Origin: an uncultured Cetobacterium sp.
GTDB lineage: Bacteria > Fusobacteriota > Fusobacteriia > Fusobacteriales > Fusobacteriaceae
Assembly (NCBI GenBank): GCA_949293295.1
Contig: CASFCG010000024.1
Coordinates: 30,566-94,565, forward strand
Reading direction: 5' to 3'
Length of the DNA: 64,000 bases
Both the position numbers and the translations under genes were made by a program. The notes below the pieces were generated by a model. It saw nothing but the letters and a program-made list of their open reading frames with translations, did no database searches and was not told where the DNA came from. Shown here one piece after another: positions 1 to 7,729 of this stretch (position 1 is its first letter; each line of letters starts with the position of its first letter).

Positions 1-24
1 TCTATACGATTTATTGTGATTCAT
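1..24 (-). CDS. rplQ: 50S ribosomal protein L17 (5' fragment)
   Basis: Only the first eight codons (MNHNKSYR) lie in the window; the gene continues past the left edge. This N-terminus is typical of L17, a protein lining the peptide exit tunnel. An AGGAGG ribosome binding site sits upstream of the ATG, and the gene follows rpoA by 23 bases, the usual last place in the alpha operon. The identity rests on the short N-terminus plus gene order. Confidence 0.85.
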
Positions 25-47
25 TAGTCAGCTTTCCTCCTTACTGA

Positions 48-1028
48 TTATTCTATTTCTCCATTTCCTTCAAGTTCAAACCCTAGTTCTCTCATTTTGT
101 CCAAAATCTCTTCTAATGATTTTCTTCCAAGATTTTTTATTTTTAACAACTCATTCATTGACATTTTAGCAAGTTGTCCAACTTCGTCAATTCCTGCTTT
201 TTTCAGACAATTAGATGACCTAACTGTCAAATCTAGCTCCTCTATTCTAGTACTCATAACATCATCATTTTTAGGAGCTGAACTATCTAAGACCTCTTCC
301 TCTTTATCTAAATCTGTTCTTAAATGTTCCATTCTATTTCCAATATCTAAAAGTGGGTCAATATGATATCTTAACAATTCAACTGCATATGAAACTGCAT
401 TCCTTATATCTACACTTCCATCAGTTTCTATATTTAAAGTTAATTTATCAAAATCTGTCATTCTTCCAACCATTGTATCTTGAACAGAATATGAAACCTT
501 TCTAATAGGTGTATATATAGCATCAATAGCCATAAAATCTACTGCCCAATCTTTCTTTTCAATATCCTCAGAAACTACAAACCCCTCTCCAGTATCGACA
601 ATAAACTCCATATTAATCTCTTTCTTAGTCGTTATTGTACAAATTACTTGTTCAGGATTTACTATCTCAAGTCCAATATCTGGAATAATATCAGCTGCCG
701 TAACCGTCTTTGGTCCTTTTACGGAAAGAGTCATCTTTCTCTCACCAGCTGTATCAGCCTTGATAACAACCTCTTTGATATTTAATATAATCTCAGTTAC
801 AGACTCTTTCACTCCCTCTATAACTGAAAATTCACTAAGTACTCCGTCTATTCTAACTCCTTTTATAGCCGCTCCAGGAATAGATGAAAGAAGTACTCTT
901 CTTAAAGCATTCCCTATTGTATGCCCATATCCTCTATACAGAGGTTCTATTATATACTGTCCTGAATACTCATTTGTTTTATTCTCAGTAATATTTATCC
1001 CTTTAGCGTGTTTTTCTATTTTTAACAT
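48..1028 (-). CDS. rpoA: DNA-directed RNA polymerase subunit alpha
   Basis: Alpha subunit of RNA polymerase, a dimer that scaffolds beta and beta' and contacts UP elements and activators. The 326-residue length is usual. The N-terminal assembly domain (about 1-230) contains the GYGHTIGNALRRVLLSS dimerisation segment. The C-terminal domain (about 255-320) carries the helix-hairpin-helix type stretch IKNLGRKSLEEI used for DNA contact. The ATG follows AGGAG by a short spacer. The gene lies after rpsD and before rplQ in the alpha operon, so its synthesis is tied to ribosomal protein output. Nothing looks abnormal. Confidence 0.98.
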   Translation of the reverse strand: MLKIEKHAKGINITENKTNEYSGQYIIEPLYRGYGHTIGNALRRVLLSSIPGAAIKGVRIDGVLSEFSVIEGVKESVTEIILNIKEVVIKADTAGERKMTLSVKGPKTVTAADIIPDIGLEIVNPEQVICTITTKKEINMEFIVDTGEGFVVSEDIEKKDWAVDFMAIDAIYTPIRKVSYSVQDTMVGRMTDFDKLTLNIETDGSVDIRNAVSYAVELLRYHIDPLLDIGNRMEHLRTDLDKEEEVLDSSAPKNDDVMSTRIEELDLTVRSSNCLKKAGIDEVGQLAKMSMNELLKIKNLGRKSLEEILDKMRELGFELEGNGEIE

Positions 1029-1055
1029 CTAATCAACTCCTATTAAAAGGATTTA

Positions 1056-1643
1056 TTATCTAGAGTAGAACTCAACTATTAACGCTTCATCTAAATCAAA
1101 ATCCAAGTCATCTTTAGTTGGATTTTGTAAAACCTTTCCTGCAAAGTTAGCTTTATCCAACTCCAACCATGCTGGTACTGTTTTTTCCTCAATAGCTGTT
1201 TTTATTAACTCAATATTTTTTGAGTTCTCAATTACAGATACAACATCTCCAGCTTTTACTCTATAAGAAGCAATATTTACTCTTCTTCCATTTACAGCAA
1301 TATGTCCATGAGACACAACTTGTCTCGCTTGTCTTCTTGTTTTAGCAAATCCTAATCTGTATACTACATTTTCTAATCTTCTTTCTAAATATTGGATTAA
1401 GTTTAACCCTGTAACTCCATCTTTTCTCGAAGCTTCATCATAAAGTTTTCTGAATTGTTTCTCCATCACATTATATATAAATTTAGCTTTTTGCTTTTCA
1501 TTTAACTGAATTGCATACTCTGTAGGCTTCTTATTAGCGTTAGGTCTAGGTCCTCTATTTGAAGACTTGTTTACTCCCAAAACAACTGGATCAATTCCAA
1601 GAGCTCTACATTTCTTTAAAACAGGTTGTCTATTTCTTGCCAT
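1056..1643 (-). CDS. rpsD: 30S ribosomal protein S4
   Basis: Primary 16S rRNA binding protein that starts assembly of the 30S body. In many bacteria it is also the translational repressor of its own operon. The 195-residue product starts MARNRQPVLKKCRALG and has the S4 RNA-binding domain at about 85-150 (RRLENVVYRLGFAKTRRQAR, then VSHGHIAVNGRRV). The form is the short-N-terminus, zinc-free type: the usual N-terminal Cys cluster is absent. The start is ATG with AAGGAGG 12 bases upstream. The two structured spacers earlier in this operon are possible S4 targets, which is inference only. Confidence 0.98.
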   Translation of the reverse strand: MARNRQPVLKKCRALGIDPVVLGVNKSSNRGPRPNANKKPTEYAIQLNEKQKAKFIYNVMEKQFRKLYDEASRKDGVTGLNLIQYLERRLENVVYRLGFAKTRRQARQVVSHGHIAVNGRRVNIASYRVKAGDVVSVIENSKNIELIKTAIEEKTVPAWLELDKANFAGKVLQNPTKDDLDFDLDEALIVEFYSR

Positions 1644-1700
1644 CTCTTTATTGTTCCTCCTTACACTATTAATAAATTTCTACGATAATGAGCTATTATA

Positions 1701-2090
1701 TTACACTCTTCTTCTTTTTGGTGGTCTACAACCATTGTGTGGAACTGGTGTTACGTCAGTTATTTTTGTAACTTCTAATCCAGCCGCTTGTAAAGACCTA
1801 ATACAAGCTTCTCTACCTGAACCAGGACCTTTTACTTTAACCTCTACTTTTTTCATTCCATTTTCCATTGCAATTTGAGCTGCTTGTTCAGCTGCAATTT
1901 GAGCCGCAAATGGAGTTCCTTTCTTAGTTCCTTTAAATCCTGATGTTCCTCCAGATTTCCAACTTACAACTCTCCCTTCAACATCTGTAATTGCTACGAT
2001 TGTGTTATTGAAAGTTGAATGTATATGAGCTACTCCGTTAGGAATATTTTTCAATTTCTTCTTTACTTTAGCTACTTTCTTCTTAGCCAA
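1701..2090 (-). CDS. rpsK: 30S ribosomal protein S11
   Basis: S11 sits in the platform of the 30S subunit near the E site and the Shine-Dalgarno helix. The 129-residue product shows the family core ([18 protein letters not shown]) and the basic C-terminal end [15 protein letters not shown]. Translation starts at TTG, nine bases after AAGGAGG; no in-frame ATG fits the family N-terminus. It is separated from rpsM by 262 bases, far longer than other spacers in this operon. That spacer holds a mobile-element-like RNA end and a candidate promoter, so rpsK may be transcribed partly on its own. Confidence 0.98.
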   Translation of the reverse strand: MAKKKVAKVKKKLKNIPNGVAHIHSTFNNTIVAITDVEGRVVSWKSGGTSGFKGTKKGTPFAAQIAAEQAAQIAMENGMKKVEVKVKGPGSGREACIRSLQAAGLEVTKITDVTPVPHNGCRPPKRRRV

Positions 2091-2143
2091 TTTAAGCTAC
2101 CTCCTTACGATAAAATACACCTTTTTTACTTTCCTAAAATCAG

Positions 2144-2300
2144 CGTGAACCCCTCCCACTTAAAACTTTTAAAGTAGGAGCTTCCTTCTTGGGAAGTAGT
2201 TGCTTTTGTTAGTCAACTATATTTACCAAGCTATCCCCGTAGTCCCTACGGTTCTTTATACTTCTTTAGTCCGTTTCTCTTATTTCTTAGACTTTCAACC
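2144..2300 (-). mobile_element. IS200/IS605-type right end (omega-RNA-like) relic inside the alpha operon
   Basis: Read on the minus strand the spacer holds a run of four stem-loops. CCGTAG/CTACGG is at 2237-2251, AGTTG/CAACT at 2198-2218, TTCC/GGAA at 2182-2195, and a 9-bp stem CTCCTACTT/AAGTGGGAG at 2153-2180. The last is followed by GGGGTTCACG at the terminus. This order, the GGGATAGCTTGG segment and the final GTGGGAG-GTTCAC hairpin match my memory of right ends of TnpB-bearing IS200/IS605 elements, where the guide-like omega RNA is made. No tnpB reading frame remains. The orientation is the same as the operon. The pattern is seen; the family assignment is recall and should be confirmed by search. 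Confidence 0.55.
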
Positions 2301-2301
2301 A

Positions 2302-2310
2302 ATTATATCA
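2302..2310 (-). promoter_or_regulatory. Candidate internal extended -10 promoter before rpsK
   Basis: On the minus strand TGATATAAT (a perfect TATAAT preceded by TG and one base) lies just after the end of rpsM. No good -35 is present 17 bases upstream, but extended -10 promoters can do without one. It would transcribe the mobile-element-like RNA and rpsK-rpsD-rpoA. Confidence 0.4.
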
Positions 2311-2352
2311 CTTTATTTTCTAAAAGCGACCTCTTGCACATTAGGTTAAAAA

Positions 2353-2709
2353 CTATTTTTTAATTGGTTTTTTTGGACCTTTTCTAGTTCTTGCATTTGT
2401 CTTAGACTTTTGTCCTCTTACAGGTAGATTCATTTTATGTCTTGACCCTCTATAACATCTGATATCCATCAATCTTTTTATTGCAAGTCTAACCTCTTTT
2501 CTTAGGTCTCCCTCAACTTTAATTGTCTCAACAATAGCTCTTATTCTATTTAACTCCTCTTCAGTTAAATCTTTTACTCTAGTGTCAAAATTTACTCCTG
2601 CTTCTGTCAATACTTTTTGTGAAGTTGGTTTTCCAATTCCATAAACATAAGTCAAAGCTATTTCAACTCTTTTGTTTCTTGGAATATCTACTCCTGCGAT
2701 TCTAGCCAA
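2353..2709 (-). CDS. rpsM: 30S ribosomal protein S13
   Basis: S13 lies in the head of the small subunit, contacts the large subunit in bridge B1 and touches the P-site tRNA. The product has 118 residues: N-terminal [21 protein letters not shown]..., helix-two-turn-helix [11 protein letters not shown], and the basic tail ending in GPKKPIKK. It starts at TTG, seven bases after AGGAGG. An unusually long 160-base spacer with a branched predicted RNA fold precedes it. A weak start codon plus structured leader suggests translational control here, as known for the alpha operon of enterobacteria (S4 acting at rpsM); here this is inference. Confidence 0.98.
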   Translation of the reverse strand: MARIAGVDIPRNKRVEIALTYVYGIGKPTSQKVLTEAGVNFDTRVKDLTEEELNRIRAIVETIKVEGDLRKEVRLAIKRLMDIRCYRGSRHKMNLPVRGQKSKTNARTRKGPKKPIKK

Positions 2710-2746
2710 AATACTTCCTCCTATCTCGAAAATTTTTTATATATCC

Positions 2747-2845
2747 GTCAGTATAATAACTGACTAACACTTTCCTCGGTATGCCTCTTACGAGAACCAG
2801 CTCTACAGCTTAACATACCTTTACAGTACTTCCAATGTCAGTACT
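2747..2845 (-). promoter_or_regulatory. Structured RNA element before rpsM (candidate ribosomal-protein leader)
   Basis: The minus-strand RNA can form AGTACT/AGTACT (2825-2845) and a closing stem GGTATG/CATACC (2778-2819). That stem encloses two small hairpins, AGCT-GTAG-AGCT and CTC-GTAA-GAG, the latter with a GNRA loop. A third unit, GTCAGT/ACTGAC (2747-2764), lies about 37 bases before the rpsM start. The compact multi-branch shape with a GNRA loop, in the spacer where S4 represses in enterobacteria, suggests an autoregulatory site. I do not recognise it as a named motif. It includes AGCTGGTTCTC, which is also a conserved 23S rRNA string, possibly by chance. Confidence 0.5.
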
Positions 2846-2869
2846 AATCAATCTAAAGCTACCTAAAAA

Positions 2870-2983
2870 CTATCCTTGCACTTGTTTGTGTTTTGGATTT
2901 TCACAGATTACTCTGATTTTTCCATGTCTTTTGATAACTTTACATTTGTCACAAATAGGCTTAATTGATACTCTTACTTTCAC
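2870..2983 (-). CDS. rpmJ: 50S ribosomal protein L36
   Basis: L36 is the smallest large-subunit protein. The reading frame gives 37 residues: [20 protein letters not shown], then [17 protein letters not shown]. It keeps the zinc ligands (CDKC, a later Cys, and His), so this is the zinc-binding form. The start is GTG, with GAGGAGG seven bases upstream. It sits between infA (31 bases) and rpsM, the standard place. It is short enough to be missed by automatic length cut-offs. Confidence 0.97.
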   Translation of the reverse strand: MKVRVSIKPICDKCKVIKRHGKIRVICENPKHKQVQG

Positions 2984-3014
2984 TTAGTTACCTCCTCTCG
3001 TGAACTCTTAAATC

Positions 3015-3233
3015 TTACTTCTTTCTGTATACTATTCTCCCTCTTGATAAATCATAAGGTGAGATTTGTACCGTTACCTTATCTCCAGGCAAAATTTTAA
3101 TATAATTCATTCTCATTTTCCCAGATATGTGCCCCAATATTACATGTCCGTTCTCTAACTCAACTCTGAACATAGCATTAGGCAGTGCTTCCAGTATCGT
3201 CCCTTCTAACTCAATAACATCCTTCTTCGACAT
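3015..3233 (-). CDS. infA: Translation initiation factor IF-1
   Basis: IF-1 occupies the ribosomal A site during initiation and helps IF-2 and IF-3. The 72-residue product is a single OB-fold: [40 protein letters not shown], then the basic end RGRIVYRKK. An in-frame start nine codons upstream is possible, but the family N-terminus (MSKKDVIE) and AGGAGG just before its ATG decide for this start. A candidate promoter lies about 30 bases upstream of the start, so infA-rpmJ and later genes may have their own transcription. Confidence 0.98.
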   Translation of the reverse strand: MSKKDVIELEGTILEALPNAMFRVELENGHVILGHISGKMRMNYIKILPGDKVTVQISPYDLSRGRIVYRKK

Positions 3234-3263
3234 TCTACCTCCTATCGAACAGAAACTCATAAT

Positions 3264-3292
3264 ATTCTATCATCTTTTTTCTCAAAAGTCTA
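3264..3292 (-). promoter_or_regulatory. Candidate promoter before infA
   Basis: Minus-strand TAGACT (3287-3292), 17 bases, then TAGAAT (3264-3269) preceded by TGA, i.e. an extended -10. It lies in the 87-base gap between map and infA. It would add transcription for infA, rpmJ and the alpha-operon genes. Confidence 0.5.
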
Positions 3293-3320
3293 TATTATTT
3301 TATTATTTTTACTATATTTT

Positions 3321-4088
3321 TTAATCAATCTCTGTCAAAATCACTGGTTTCCCATTGATAATCGCTACCGTATGTTCAAAATGTGCTGAACGACGCCCAT
3401 CCTTTGTAACAACAGTCCAACCATCATTTTTTATATTTACTTTATAACTCCCCGCATTCACCATTGGCTCCAAAGCTAAAACCATCCCATTTTCAATCTT
3501 TAGTCCTCTTCCTTTTCTACCAAAATTCGGCAGACAAGGTTCTTCATGCATAGCTTTTCCAACTCCATGTCCAGCAAAATCTCTTACAACTGTAAATCCA
3601 TTTGATTCTACATAACTTTGAATCGCGTTTCCAACATCTCCCAATCTATTTCCAACAACCATATGTTCAATACCTATCTGTCGAGCTCTTTCTGTTACTT
3701 CTAAAAGTCTTTGACTCTCTTCATCTATTTGACCTACGGGATAAGTAATTGCTGCATCTCCATAAAAACCATTCATTCTTGCCACAACATCAATACTTAC
3801 AATATCTCCTTCTCGTAAAACCTTATCTTCTCTCGGAATTCCATGTACAACCTCTTCGTTTACAGATATACAAGATCCAGCTGGATACGGATTCAACGGA
3901 CCTCCAACACCAATTGTAGCTGGTTCTGCTCCATTATCTCTAAGATATTTTTCAATTATGTCATTCAACTCTTTCGTTGAAATTCCAGGTTTTATATATT
4001 GGGGTAAAACATCTTTATATAGTTTTGCTATTAGTTTACAAGGCTTTTTTATCTCCTCTATCTCTTCTAAACTTTTCAATATAGCCAT
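3321..4088 (-). CDS. map: Methionine aminopeptidase, type I
   Basis: Removes the initiator methionine from nascent proteins in the cytosol using two metal ions. The 255-residue product has the pita-bread fold ligands in order: the Asp of SIDVVARMNGFYGDAA and its second Asp, the His of FAGHGVGKAMHEEP, the Glu of LALEPM, and the Glu of HFEHTVAI. There is no N-terminal zinc or SH3 extension, as in the short bacterial type. AGAGGG precedes the ATG. It follows adk by 16 bases, an arrangement (secY-adk-map-infA) common in Gram-positives and Fusobacteria. Confidence 0.97.
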   Translation of the reverse strand: MAILKSLEEIEEIKKPCKLIAKLYKDVLPQYIKPGISTKELNDIIEKYLRDNGAEPATIGVGGPLNPYPAGSCISVNEEVVHGIPREDKVLREGDIVSIDVVARMNGFYGDAAITYPVGQIDEESQRLLEVTERARQIGIEHMVVGNRLGDVGNAIQSYVESNGFTVVRDFAGHGVGKAMHEEPCLPNFGRKGRGLKIENGMVLALEPMVNAGSYKVNIKNDGWTVVTKDGRRSAHFEHTVAIINGKPVILTEID

Positions 4089-4104
4089 AGTTTCCCTCTC
4101 TTCT

Positions 4105-4746
4105 CTAGCCTAAAATCTCAAAAATTTTCTTAGTTATTTCTGAAATCTCTGCAGTTCCATCTACCTCACTCATAATTCCTTTTCCTTTATAAAAATTAAA
4201 AAGTGGTGCTGTTTGCTCATGATATGCTATCAATCTTTTTTCAACAGTTTCCTTATTATCATCTTTTCTCATAATCAGTTCTCCACCACAATAATCACAA
4301 ATTCCATCAACTTTAGGTGGATTATTGATAACATGGAAAGAGGCTCCGCACTTAGAACACACTCTTCTTCCTATAATTCTTCCTACAATCAGTTCATCTG
4401 GAACATTTAGTGATATCACTCTATCTAAATTCATATTTAACTCTTTCAATAACTGCTCTAATGCTTCCGCTTGTGCTAAAGTTCTTGGAAAACCATCTAG
4501 AATAAACCCTTTTTTACAATCACTCTCTTTCAATCTATCCCTTATTATTCCAATCATTGTAGAATCTGGAACCAATTTTCCTTCATCCATATATTTTTTA
4601 GCTTCTATCCCCATTGCTGTTCCCTGACTTATTGCTTCCCTTAAAATATCTCCTGTGGATATTTGTGGAATTCCGTACCTGTCTATTATATATTTCGCCT
4701 GTGTTCCCTTTCCTGCTCCAGGAGCTCCAAATAACATTATATTCAT
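4105..4746 (-). CDS. adk: Adenylate kinase
   Basis: Interconverts ATP + AMP and 2 ADP, setting the adenylate balance. The 213-residue product has the P-loop GAPGAGKGTQ at residues 7-16, the DGFPRT AMP-binding stretch, and the LID domain. The LID has two Cys pairs (CSKCG and CDYCG) and so is of the zinc-binding type. A TTG six codons upstream is in frame, but AGGGGA lies right before this ATG and the MNIMLFGAPG start is canonical. It lies between secY and map. A terminator-like hairpin sits in the secY-adk gap. Confidence 0.97.
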   Translation of the reverse strand: MNIMLFGAPGAGKGTQAKYIIDRYGIPQISTGDILREAISQGTAMGIEAKKYMDEGKLVPDSTMIGIIRDRLKESDCKKGFILDGFPRTLAQAEALEQLLKELNMNLDRVISLNVPDELIVGRIIGRRVCSKCGASFHVINNPPKVDGICDYCGGELIMRKDDNKETVEKRLIAYHEQTAPLFNFYKGKGIMSEVDGTAEISEITKKIFEILG

Positions 4747-4769
4747 AACTTTATCCCCTTTCAATCTAA

Positions 4770-4799
4770 TATAAAAAGCACGACAACCATAGCCGTGCT
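4770..4799 (-). terminator. Terminator-like hairpin between secY and adk
   Basis: On the minus strand an 8-bp stem (AGCACGGC with GTCGTGCT, one G-U pair) closes a 7-base loop and is followed by TTTTATA. It lies immediately after the secY stop and before the adk ribosome binding site. It is likely partial, since adk and map have no other obvious promoter. It could lower or tune transcription of the adk-map-infA part. Confidence 0.55.
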
Positions 4800-4805
4800 A
4801 AGATT

Positions 4806-6083
4806 TTATAAAAATCCTTTATACTCTCTCATTACAAGATGGGCATCTATCTGTTGAACAGTATCTAAGGCAACACCTACCACAATTATTATTCCTGTTC
4901 CACCGAAAAACATAGGTAAACCAAAAGCTTTAAACAACACCATTGGTGCTATCGCTATAAGTGCTAAAAATATAGCTCCTCCCCATGTTATCCTAGTTAC
5001 AACATCTTCTAAGTATTTTGCAGTATCAGCACCAGGTCTAATACTTGGGATTGTTCCACCACCTTGCTTTAAATTTTCTGCTACTTTCTCTGGGTCAAAC
5101 ATTATCGAAGTATAGAAAAATGAAAAGAATATAATCACAACAGCATATAGTATCAAATATACAGGATGCTGATCATTAAATATTCTCGAAAGCAATACCT
5201 TGTATTTAAATGTACTCGGAAGAGCATTTGCAATCAACGAAGGAACCATCATCACTACTGAAGCAAATATTACAGGCATTACTCCTGAACTATTCAACTT
5301 TAATGGAATATACGAGTTTTGACCAGCACTATTCCCTGTAAAACCTCTTCCCACATAGTGAACTGGAATTTTTCTTTGTCCTAATTGAAATACAACTATT
5401 CCAGCTATTGTTAAAACAGCAGCAACTCCTACCAATGCTAAAACAGGGATAAGAAATTTACTTCCTTTCATATCTTGAATCGTTTGTATTACAGCTGTCG
5501 GTGCTCCTGAAATTACATTTAAAAATATCAGTAAAGAGACTCCATTCCCTATTCCCTTTATTGATATCTGCTCACCAACCCACATTAAAAAAACTGTCCC
5601 AGCAGTTAAAGTAGTAATTGTTGTTAAAAAAAATGCAGTTCCTGGCATCAGAACCAATCCTACTGATTCTAACCAAGTACACACTCCAAGACCTTGTATA
5701 ACTGCAATCACTATTGTTAAATATCTAGTCCACTGAGTTATCTTGTCTCTTCCAGACTCTCCCTCTTTCTGAATCTCTTCAATTTTCGGGATAATTACAG
5801 CCAACAAACTAAAAACTATCGAAGCATTAATATAAGGCACAATCCCCAGTGCGAAAATTGAAACCCTCTTAAAAGCTCCCCCTGAGAACATATTGATATA
5901 TCCCAACAAATCACTCTGTCTTGTCATCTGCTCTAGCCTGTCAATGTCTACACCAGGAGCAGGGATATATGTCCCTACCCTAGCAACTAGAAACATTAAT
6001 AGGGTGAAGATAATTCTATTTCTCAACTCTGGAACTTTAAACACTCCTCTAAGTTTCATATTAAATTTTTCAATTAAACTCAA
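4806..6083 (-). CDS. secY: Preprotein translocase subunit SecY
   Basis: Channel-forming subunit of the SecYEG translocon in the inner membrane. The 425-residue, ten-helix protein shows the plug region after helix 1 (FSGGAFKRVSIFALGIVPYI), the RKIPVHYVGR cytosolic loop and the C-terminal tail MREYKGFL. The start is TTG, seven bases after GAGGTG; the MSLIEKF N-terminus is reasonable and no better ATG is near. A second in-frame ATG (MKLRGVF, residue 9) is possible but lacks a good site. It follows rplO by 30 bases, the universal spc-operon place. Confidence 0.97.
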   Translation of the reverse strand: MSLIEKFNMKLRGVFKVPELRNRIIFTLLMFLVARVGTYIPAPGVDIDRLEQMTRQSDLLGYINMFSGGAFKRVSIFALGIVPYINASIVFSLLAVIIPKIEEIQKEGESGRDKITQWTRYLTIVIAVIQGLGVCTWLESVGLVLMPGTAFFLTTITTLTAGTVFLMWVGEQISIKGIGNGVSLLIFLNVISGAPTAVIQTIQDMKGSKFLIPVLALVGVAAVLTIAGIVVFQLGQRKIPVHYVGRGFTGNSAGQNSYIPLKLNSSGVMPVIFASVVMMVPSLIANALPSTFKYKVLLSRIFNDQHPVYLILYAVVIIFFSFFYTSIMFDPEKVAENLKQGGGTIPSIRPGADTAKYLEDVVTRITWGGAIFLALIAIAPMVLFKAFGLPMFFGGTGIIIVVGVALDTVQQIDAHLVMREYKGFL

Positions 6084-6113
6084 AGCTCTTCACCTCACAT
6101 CTAACAACTAAAG

Positions 6114-6593
6114 TTATTTGTTGTTTTTTGCTACATCAGCAAACGTTCTTATCTCTATAATCTCTACAGAACCACCTTTAGCTTCAATTGCAGCTTTTGC
6201 AGACGCTGAAACTTTATGAGCTTTTACTGAAACTTTTTTCTCTAATTCTCCATTTCCTAATACTTTAATTCCAGAAAGAAGTTTTTTAATAACTCCAGTC
6301 TCTTTCAATAACTCTGGCGTTACCAATGTTCCATCTTCAAATCTATTTAAATCTGACAAATTAATTATTGCAAAATCTTTTCTGAAGACTGCATTAGAGA
6401 ACCCTCTTTTTGGAGTTCTTCTATATAAAGGCATTTGTCCACCTTCAAAATAAGGTTTTACTCCTCCACCAGCTCTTGATTTTTGTCCGTTGCTTCCTTT
6501 TCCAGCAGTTTTACCTAATCCAGAAGACTCTCCTCTTCCAACTCTTTTTCTTGCTTTTCTTGGCACAGAAGGCTTTAACTCATTTAATTTCAT
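6114..6593 (-). CDS. rplO: 50S ribosomal protein L15
   Basis: L15 is an assembly protein of the large subunit, with a long basic N-terminal extension that reaches into rRNA. The 159-residue product begins [20 protein letters not shown] and has the Gly-rich [16 protein letters not shown] stretch and [18 protein letters not shown]. The C-terminal half is the small globular domain ending ADVAKNNK. The ATG is two bases after the rpmD stop, and its GAGGAGG lies inside the end of rpmD, so the two genes are probably translationally coupled. Confidence 0.97.
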   Translation of the reverse strand: MKLNELKPSVPRKARKRVGRGESSGLGKTAGKGSNGQKSRAGGGVKPYFEGGQMPLYRRTPKRGFSNAVFRKDFAIINLSDLNRFEDGTLVTPELLKETGVIKKLLSGIKVLGNGELEKKVSVKAHKVSASAKAAIEAKGGSVEIIEIRTFADVAKNNK

Positions 6594-6595
6594 TA

Positions 6596-6775
6596 TTACA
6601 CCTCCTCTACCTTTATTAAGTAAGAAATTTGAGCAATTTTTCCCATTAATTCTGGAGTTACATTATGCTCTCTAACATCATTCATCTTCTTAAGCCCTAG
6701 CGACTTTGCAGTAGCTATATGGTTAGGCTTTCTTCCGATTATGCTTTTTACAAGCTCTATTCTAAGCTTTGCCAT
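6596..6775 (-). CDS. rpmD: 50S ribosomal protein L30
   Basis: L30 is a small large-subunit protein. The frame encodes 59 residues, [20 protein letters not shown], then [20 protein letters not shown] and a C-terminal [19 protein letters not shown]. This has the family IGR and the GLKK/N..V pattern. It starts at ATG, 12 bases after rpsE. The end of the gene (GTAGAGGAGGTG) doubles as the ribosome binding site for rplO. Confidence 0.97.
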   Translation of the reverse strand: MAKLRIELVKSIIGRKPNHIATAKSLGLKKMNDVREHNVTPELMGKIAQISYLIKVEEV

Positions 6776-6787
6776 TTTCTTTACCTC

Positions 6788-7288
6788 CTAGCTTAAGATA
6801 TCCTTTACTTCTTTTCCTCTTAAAGCTGCAATCTCCTCAGCAGTTCTCAATGCTGCCAACCCTTCGATTGTAGCTCTAGCTACATTGTGTTTATTTCTTG
6901 AACCTTTAACTTTTGTTAAGATATTGTGAACTCCTACTAGCTCCAATATCTCTCTACAAGAAGAACCAGCAATTACTCCAGTACCTTCATAAGCTGGTGC
7001 CATCCATACAGACGTAGCTCCCCATTTTCCTACTATTTCGTGAGGAATAGTTCTTCCTTTTAAAGAAACTTTTATCATATTCTTTTTAGCAGAAGCAACA
7101 GCTTTTCTGATTGCATCAGGTACACCATTTGCTTTCCCTAGTCCTATTCCTACATTTCCTTCAGCATCTCCAACAGCAGCTAAAACTGAGAAAGAGATTG
7201 TTCTTCCTCCTTTAGTTGTCTTAGAAACTCTAGAAATTTTCAATAATTTCTCTTGAAATTGTTTTTCCTCTTTAACTAACTTAGACAA
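6788..7288 (-). CDS. rpsE: 30S ribosomal protein S5
   Basis: S5 lies near the mRNA entrance and affects decoding accuracy. The 166-residue product has the N-terminal double-stranded RNA-binding domain with the KTTKGGRTISFSVLAAVGD core, and the C-terminal S5 fold (GTGVIAGSSCREILEL, KVKGSRNKHNVARATIEGL). The start is TTG with GAGAGGAGG upstream; the family N-terminus supports it. It follows rplR by 24 bases. No ATG suits the start. Confidence 0.97.
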   Translation of the reverse strand: MSKLVKEEKQFQEKLLKISRVSKTTKGGRTISFSVLAAVGDAEGNVGIGLGKANGVPDAIRKAVASAKKNMIKVSLKGRTIPHEIVGKWGATSVWMAPAYEGTGVIAGSSCREILELVGVHNILTKVKGSRNKHNVARATIEGLAALRTAEEIAALRGKEVKDILS

Positions 7289-7312
7289 GTGAAATCCTCC
7301 TCTCTACAAGAA

Positions 7313-7681
7313 TTAGAATTTTAGTCCTGCTTCTCTTGCAGCTTCTGCAAGTGCAGCAATTCTTCCAGTATATTTATATCCAGATCTGTCAAATACAATA
7401 ACAGATATATTTTTTGCTAACGCTCTTTCAGCAATTTTCTTACCTACAAGTTTAGCTGATTCGATGTTTCCACCGTGTTTTACATCCCCTTTTAACTCTT
7501 TATCAACCGTAGATGCAGAAACTAATGTAACTGCATTTACATCATCAATCAATTGAGCAAAGATGTTGTTGTTTGATCTATATATAGAAAGTCTTGGTCT
7601 CTCAGCTGTACCAGAAATTTTATTTCTGATAGATAAGTGCTTTCTTCTTCTAATAGCTTGTCTATTAACTTTCTTAAACAA
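7313..7681 (-). CDS. rplR: 50S ribosomal protein L18
   Basis: L18 binds 5S rRNA together with L5. The chosen start is TTG, giving 122 residues beginning [20 protein letters not shown], the family's usual N-terminus. An upstream ATG would add 12 residues ([12 protein letters not shown]), but the strong AAGGAGG lies within that extension, eight bases before the TTG, which decides for the shorter protein. The core shows [15 protein letters not shown] and the C-terminal [19 protein letters not shown]. It lies 48 bases after rplF. Confidence 0.96.
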   Translation of the reverse strand: MFKKVNRQAIRRRKHLSIRNKISGTAERPRLSIYRSNNNIFAQLIDDVNAVTLVSASTVDKELKGDVKHGGNIESAKLVGKKIAERALAKNISVIVFDRSGYKYTGRIAALAEAAREAGLKF

Positions 7682-7729
7682 CTTTCTAACCTCCTTATTC
7701 TCAAAGTCACCAATCACTACTTAGCTATT

